64,000 nt of DNA from positions 124,001 through 188,000 of the forward strand of contig CANPVP010000003.1 in the NCBI GenBank assembly GCA_947581825.1. Direction: 5' to 3'. This DNA comes from an uncultured Clostridia bacterium (lineage in GTDB: Bacteria > Bacillota > Clostridia > TANB77 > CAG-508). Below are positions 60,204-64,000 of this stretch, piece by piece; the first letter of the stretch is position 1; the number at the start of each line of letters is the position of its first letter. A program made the position numbers and the translations under genes. Below the pieces are notes generated by a model. That model was not told where the DNA came from. It ran no database searches and saw only the letters and a program-made list of their open reading frames with translations.

Positions 60204-61172
60204 TTATTTAATTCCAACTTCTTTGCTTTTGGGTTCATCAATAGTAATTAGACTAGGATATAATCTTTTTAAAGTTTTTTTAGAAGACAGTTTTGTAGGA
60301 GGAATTATATTACAGTTTTCATCTCTTTTTAAATAAGATTCCCACATTGTTGGAATTTCATCTAAAGTAATTCTGCCTTCATCATATAATTTTTGCAAAT
60401 CAGTTGAATTTTCACCTTTATACAAAACATGACTTGCATCTCCTATATTAGCACTAATTGCTACTTGAATAGTTTTAAATTGTCCTTCTATTATAGGTAA
60501 ATATTCTTTAGAAGAAGGTTTAATTAATTTAATTTTTAATTTAGTATCCTTTTTATATGATTTTTCTAATTGAAATATTTTTTCTTTTAATATTTTAAGA
60601 TGAGCTTTAGGAATTGAAAATAAACAATTGTTTCTAGACAATAATTCTAATAATTTTTGTACAACTAAGCTGTCATCTGATTTTCTAAGTGGCCAATTTT
60701 CTATTTCTGGATATCCAGAATAGTGATATGCCTTGTACCCATTTTTCTTATCATGATTAACTTCTCTAGTTTTATTTAATGTTGCTTTTACAATTTCTTG
60801 TACAAATTCTTGCTCTTCAGGAGTTGCAAAATCGACTTCAATTCCAAAAATATCATTCAAAGCTTTTTTTCCATCGTTCCTCAAAGCACTAGCAACTGAT
60901 TTGATACGTGCTGTAAATTGGGTAAAGTCAGATACAATTCTATAATCTTTTAGAATACATAACAATTCATTTAAATAATTTATATAATCTTCGAAGAAAT
61001 CGGTTTGCTCTTTAACAAATGTAGTATACAAGTCTCTACTTTCCACATCATTTGGAACATATACGTTACTTCTAATTGCTTCTTGATGTGCTTCATCTTC
61101 TAAATATCTTCCTTCAGAAGGTTCTACTTTCATTCTTTCCATAAAAGATTCTCTTTGTTTAGTACTGTCCAT
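60204..61172 (-). CDS. Divergent RelA/SpoT nucleotidyltransferase-domain-like protein
   Basis: TQFTARIKSVASALRNDGKKALNDIFGIEVDF ... KNGYKAYHYSG ... LPIIEGQFKTIQVAISANIGDASHVLYKGE. Confidence 0.6.
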   Translation of the reverse strand: MDSTKQRESFMERMKVEPSEGRYLEDEAHQEAIRSNVYVPNDVESRDLYTTFVKEQTDFFEDYINYLNELLCILKDYRIVSDFTQFTARIKSVASALRNDGKKALNDIFGIEVDFATPEEQEFVQEIVKATLNKTREVNHDKKNGYKAYHYSGYPEIENWPLRKSDDSLVVQKLLELLSRNNCLFSIPKAHLKILKEKIFQLEKSYKKDTKLKIKLIKPSSKEYLPIIEGQFKTIQVAISANIGDASHVLYKGENSTDLQKLYDEGRITLDEIPTMWESYLKRDENCNIIPPTKLSSKKTLKRLYPSLITIDEPKSKEVGIK

Positions 61173-61184
61173 ATAATAACTCCT

Positions 61185-61772
61185 TTATTTTAATTTACTT
61201 ATCGCTAATCCATCTCCTACTTCTAGTATTTTTGTTTCTAGAAGCGGATTTTCCGTTGTTTCTTTAATATACTTTCGTAAATTTGTAACTGCTGTTCTTT
61301 GTTTATGTTTATTATAATCGCTCATTACATAACCTTTATATAAAATATTATCTGCCAATATTATACCATTTTTTTCTAGCATTCGTAAAGCCTGGCTTAA
61401 GAAAAAAGGGTATTTGCCCTTAGCAGCATCTATAAATACTACATCATATTTATCTTGGAATGTAGGTAATATTTCAACTGCATCTCCTTCAAATATATGT
61501 ATCTTATCTTCTACTTCAGCTTTTTTTATGTTTTCTTTTGCTTCTATAACACGTTCATGTTCTCTTTCTATAGTATCAATAATACCATCTTCTGCCAAAA
61601 ATTTAGTAAAACATATAGCTGAATATCCCACAGCTGTTCCTATTTCTAAAATTCTCTTTGGCTTTAATTCTTTTAAAATGTTATCTATAACTTCAAGAGT
61701 ATCGTCCATTATAATCGGAATATGCTCTTCTAATGCTTTTTCTTTTATTTTTAATAATTCTACTTCATTCAT
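61185..61772 (-). CDS. O-methyltransferase, TrmR/YrrM-like
   Basis: ILEIGTAVGYSAICF, VFIDAAKGKYPFFLSQALRMLEKNGIILADNILYKGYV; close to U32 peptidase gene. Confidence 0.88.
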   Translation of the reverse strand: MNEVELLKIKEKALEEHIPIIMDDTLEVIDNILKELKPKRILEIGTAVGYSAICFTKFLAEDGIIDTIEREHERVIEAKENIKKAEVEDKIHIFEGDAVEILPTFQDKYDVVFIDAAKGKYPFFLSQALRMLEKNGIILADNILYKGYVMSDYNKHKQRTAVTNLRKYIKETTENPLLETKILEVGDGLAISKLK

Positions 61773-61822
61773 GGTAAATCCATCAATACCTTTCTTATTT
61801 TATAACTGTTTTTATTAATTAC

Positions 61823-61847
61823 GGGCGACCAATGGTCGCCCCTACAT
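61823..61847 (+). repeat. Palindromic interspersed repeat
   Basis: GGGCGACCAATGGTCGCCCCTACAT. Confidence 0.75.
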
Positions 61848-61861
61848 AGTTTAATTCTATT

Positions 61862-61886
61862 TGTAGGAACGAGTATTGCTCGCCCG
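61862..61886 (+). repeat. Palindromic interspersed repeat (diverged)
   Basis: TGTAGGAACGAGTATTGCTCGCCCG. Confidence 0.6.
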
Positions 61887-61892
61887 ATAAAT

Positions 61893-63716
61893 TTATTTAT
61901 GCATTTTATTTCTATTTGCTCTTTCACGTTCTTTAGAATCTAATATTTTCTTTCTTAAACGTATACTTTTTGGTGTAACTTCAACTAATTCATCATCTGC
62001 TATAAATTCAATAGCTTTTTCTAATGAGAATTGAATTGGTGGAACTAATCTTAAAGCTTCATCTGAACCAGAAGCTCTAGTGTTTGTTAAATGTTTTTCC
62101 TTACATACATTTATTGCTAAGTCTTCAGCACGTGAATTTAAACCTACTATCATTCCTTCATAAACATCTACACCTGGACCAATAAATAAATCTCCTTTAT
62201 CCTGAGCATTATACAAACCATATGTTACTGATGTACCTTTTTCAAAAGCTATAATTGTTCCTCTAGTTCTTGATGCAATTTCGCCTTTATAAGGTTCATA
62301 GCAATCAAATATATGATTCATAACTCCATTACCTTTTGTATCAGTCATAAATTCTGAACGATATCCTATTAAACCTCTTGCAGGAATTTTGAATTCTATT
62401 TTTGTATGTCCTTCTTCTGCAGGTTCCATATTTACCATTTCAGCTTTTCTTTTTCCTAATTTTTCGATAACATTACCAACAAATTCGTCAGGAACATTAA
62501 CTACTAATCTTTCAATTGGCTCGCATCTTACACCATCAATATCTTTAAAAATAACTTTTGGACGAGAAACTAATAATTCAAATCCTTCTCTTCTCATTGT
62601 TTCTATAAGAACTGATAAGTGTAATTCTCCACGTCCAGAAACTTCAAAAGAATCTGGTGTTTCTGTTTCTTTAACACGTAAACTTACATTTCTGTCTAAC
62701 TCTTTAAATAATCTATCTCTAATATGTCTTGAAGTAATAAATTCTCCTTCTTTTCCAGCAAAAGGACCATTATTAACACTAAAAGTCATAGAAACAGTAG
62801 GTTCATCTATATCTACGAAATCAATTTTTTCAGGATTTGCTTGATCACAAATTGTTTCTCCTATATTGATATTATTTATTCCAGAAAGTGCTATAATATC
62901 TCCTGCCTTTGCTTCTTCTACTTCTACTTTCTTTAGACCTATATGTGTATATAGTTTTGCTATTCTTCCATTTTCTATTTTATCGTCATTTTTACAAATT
63001 GCTATTGGCATTCCAACCTTTGCAATACCTCTTTCTAATCTTCCTACAGCTATTCTTCCAACATAATCATCATAATCAATATTAGATACTAGCATTTGCA
63101 TAGGACCTTCTTCATCACATTCTGGTGGATTTATATTTTTTATTATTGTCTCAAATAAACAGCATAAATCCTTTGCATCATCTTCTAAATTTAGTTTTCC
63201 AACACCTAATTTTGCTGAAGTATAAACAACTGGAAAATCAAGTTGTTCATCATTTGCATCTAATTCTATAAATAATTCTAAAACTTCATCAACAACTTTT
63301 AATGGATCTGCACCTGGTCTATCTATTTTATTAATAACAACAATTGGTTTTAAGTTTAATGCTAATGATTTTTTCAAAACTTCTCTAGTTTGAGGCATTG
63401 CACCTTCAAAAGCATCAACTAATAAAAGAACTCCATCAACAGTTTTTAGAACTCTTTCAACTTCTCCACCAAAATCAGCATGTCCAGGAGTATCTACAAT
63501 ATTGATTTTAATATCTCCATACATAACTGATGTGTTCTTTGCCAGAATAGTAATACCTCTTTCTTTTTCTAGATCATTAGAATCCATTACTCTTTCTTGT
63601 ACCTGTTCATTATCTCTAAAAACGTGACTTTGTTTTAATAAAGCATCTACTAATGTAGTTTTACCATGATCAACATGGGCAATTATTGCTATATTTCTAA
63701 TGTTTGGATTATTCAT
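61893..63716 (-). CDS. typA: Translational GTPase TypA/BipA
   Basis: [67 protein letters not shown]. Confidence 0.97.
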   Translation of the reverse strand: MNNPNIRNIAIIAHVDHGKTTLVDALLKQSHVFRDNEQVQERVMDSNDLEKERGITILAKNTSVMYGDIKINIVDTPGHADFGGEVERVLKTVDGVLLLVDAFEGAMPQTREVLKKSLALNLKPIVVINKIDRPGADPLKVVDEVLELFIELDANDEQLDFPVVYTSAKLGVGKLNLEDDAKDLCCLFETIIKNINPPECDEEGPMQMLVSNIDYDDYVGRIAVGRLERGIAKVGMPIAICKNDDKIENGRIAKLYTHIGLKKVEVEEAKAGDIIALSGINNINIGETICDQANPEKIDFVDIDEPTVSMTFSVNNGPFAGKEGEFITSRHIRDRLFKELDRNVSLRVKETETPDSFEVSGRGELHLSVLIETMRREGFELLVSRPKVIFKDIDGVRCEPIERLVVNVPDEFVGNVIEKLGKRKAEMVNMEPAEEGHTKIEFKIPARGLIGYRSEFMTDTKGNGVMNHIFDCYEPYKGEIASRTRGTIIAFEKGTSVTYGLYNAQDKGDLFIGPGVDVYEGMIVGLNSRAEDLAINVCKEKHLTNTRASGSDEALRLVPPIQFSLEKAIEFIADDELVEVTPKSIRLRKKILDSKERERANRNKMHK

Positions 63717-63759
63717 TTTTATATCTCCTTTTTGATATTAATACATTCTAAAATCTAAT

Positions 63760-63785
63760 AGGCGAGCAAATGCTCGCCCTACATA
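63760..63785 (+). repeat. Palindromic interspersed repeat
   Basis: AGGCGAGCAAATGCTCGCCCTACATA. Confidence 0.7.
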
Positions 63786-63787
63786 AA

Positions 63788-64000
63788 TTATTCATTATCT
63801 ACATTTTGTTCTTCAGCATTTACTTCAATGTTTTCTGTATTTCCAACACCTTCAATTTCTCTTATTGAAAGTTCCATTTTTCTTTTCTCTTGATCTATTT
63901 CAATTATCTTAGCATCAACTTTTTCACCAATTTCTAAAGCATCCTCTGGTTTTGCTATTCTCTTTTCAGAAATTTGAGAAATATGAACTAAACCGTCTAT
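63788..64000 (-). CDS. S1 RNA-binding-domain protein C-terminus (ribosomal protein S1-like), truncated by window edge
   Basis: IDGLVHISQISEKRIAKPEDALEIGEKVDAKIIEIDQEKRKMELSIREIE..., open to window end. Confidence 0.85.
   Translation of the reverse strand: MDGLVHISQISEKRIAKPEDALEIGEKVDAKIIEIDQEKRKMELSIREIEGVGNTENIEVNAEEQNVDNE

Noticed and set aside
61414-63066. Plus-strand ORFs opposite trmR-like and typA
   Set aside because: Antisense shadows of highly conserved genes

Overview
This is a low-GC, endospore-forming Firmicutes/Clostridia-type chromosome segment. Names are from motif recognition by eye; no database was searched.

Core genes at the left are yabP, yabQ, divIC, rho, an Rsm22-like methyltransferase and a NUDIX hydrolase. 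At the right are sbcC/sbcD, an ECF sigma/anti-sigma pair, a xerC/D-like recombinase, a yneA-like LysM gene with a LexA box, a U32 peptidase, trmR-like, typA/bipA and an S1-domain gene.

Between these are accessory zones:
(1) About 7.5-20.9 kb. Near-identical promoter modules sit upstream of unrelated genes. A ~220-bp direct repeat brackets a gene encoding an ADP-ribosyltransferase fused to a HipA/PI-kinase-like domain. A structured non-coding repeat tract and a HExxH peptidase lie beyond it.
(2) About 25-29 kb. An amino-acid ABC operon has an ATPase-PepD dipeptidase fusion and a leader peptide MKSQIFLNQLHHHRRSL with attenuator-like folding.
(3) About 30-43 kb. Dockerin/CAP/Ig surface proteins and DUF4116-type repeat proteins, with several frameshifts and chimeric duplicated gene remnants.
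(4) About 49.7-61.2 kb. Two giant paralogous orphan proteins and two divergent RelA/SpoT-like proteins placed between trmR-like and trhP-like genes.

Two unlinked, GC-richer single-gene mini-cassettes (7.0 and 56.9 kb) stand out from the AT-rich background. No tRNA, rRNA or CRISPR array was recognised. At least four genes have single-base frameshifts, so assembly error must be excluded before interpreting split or fused genes.
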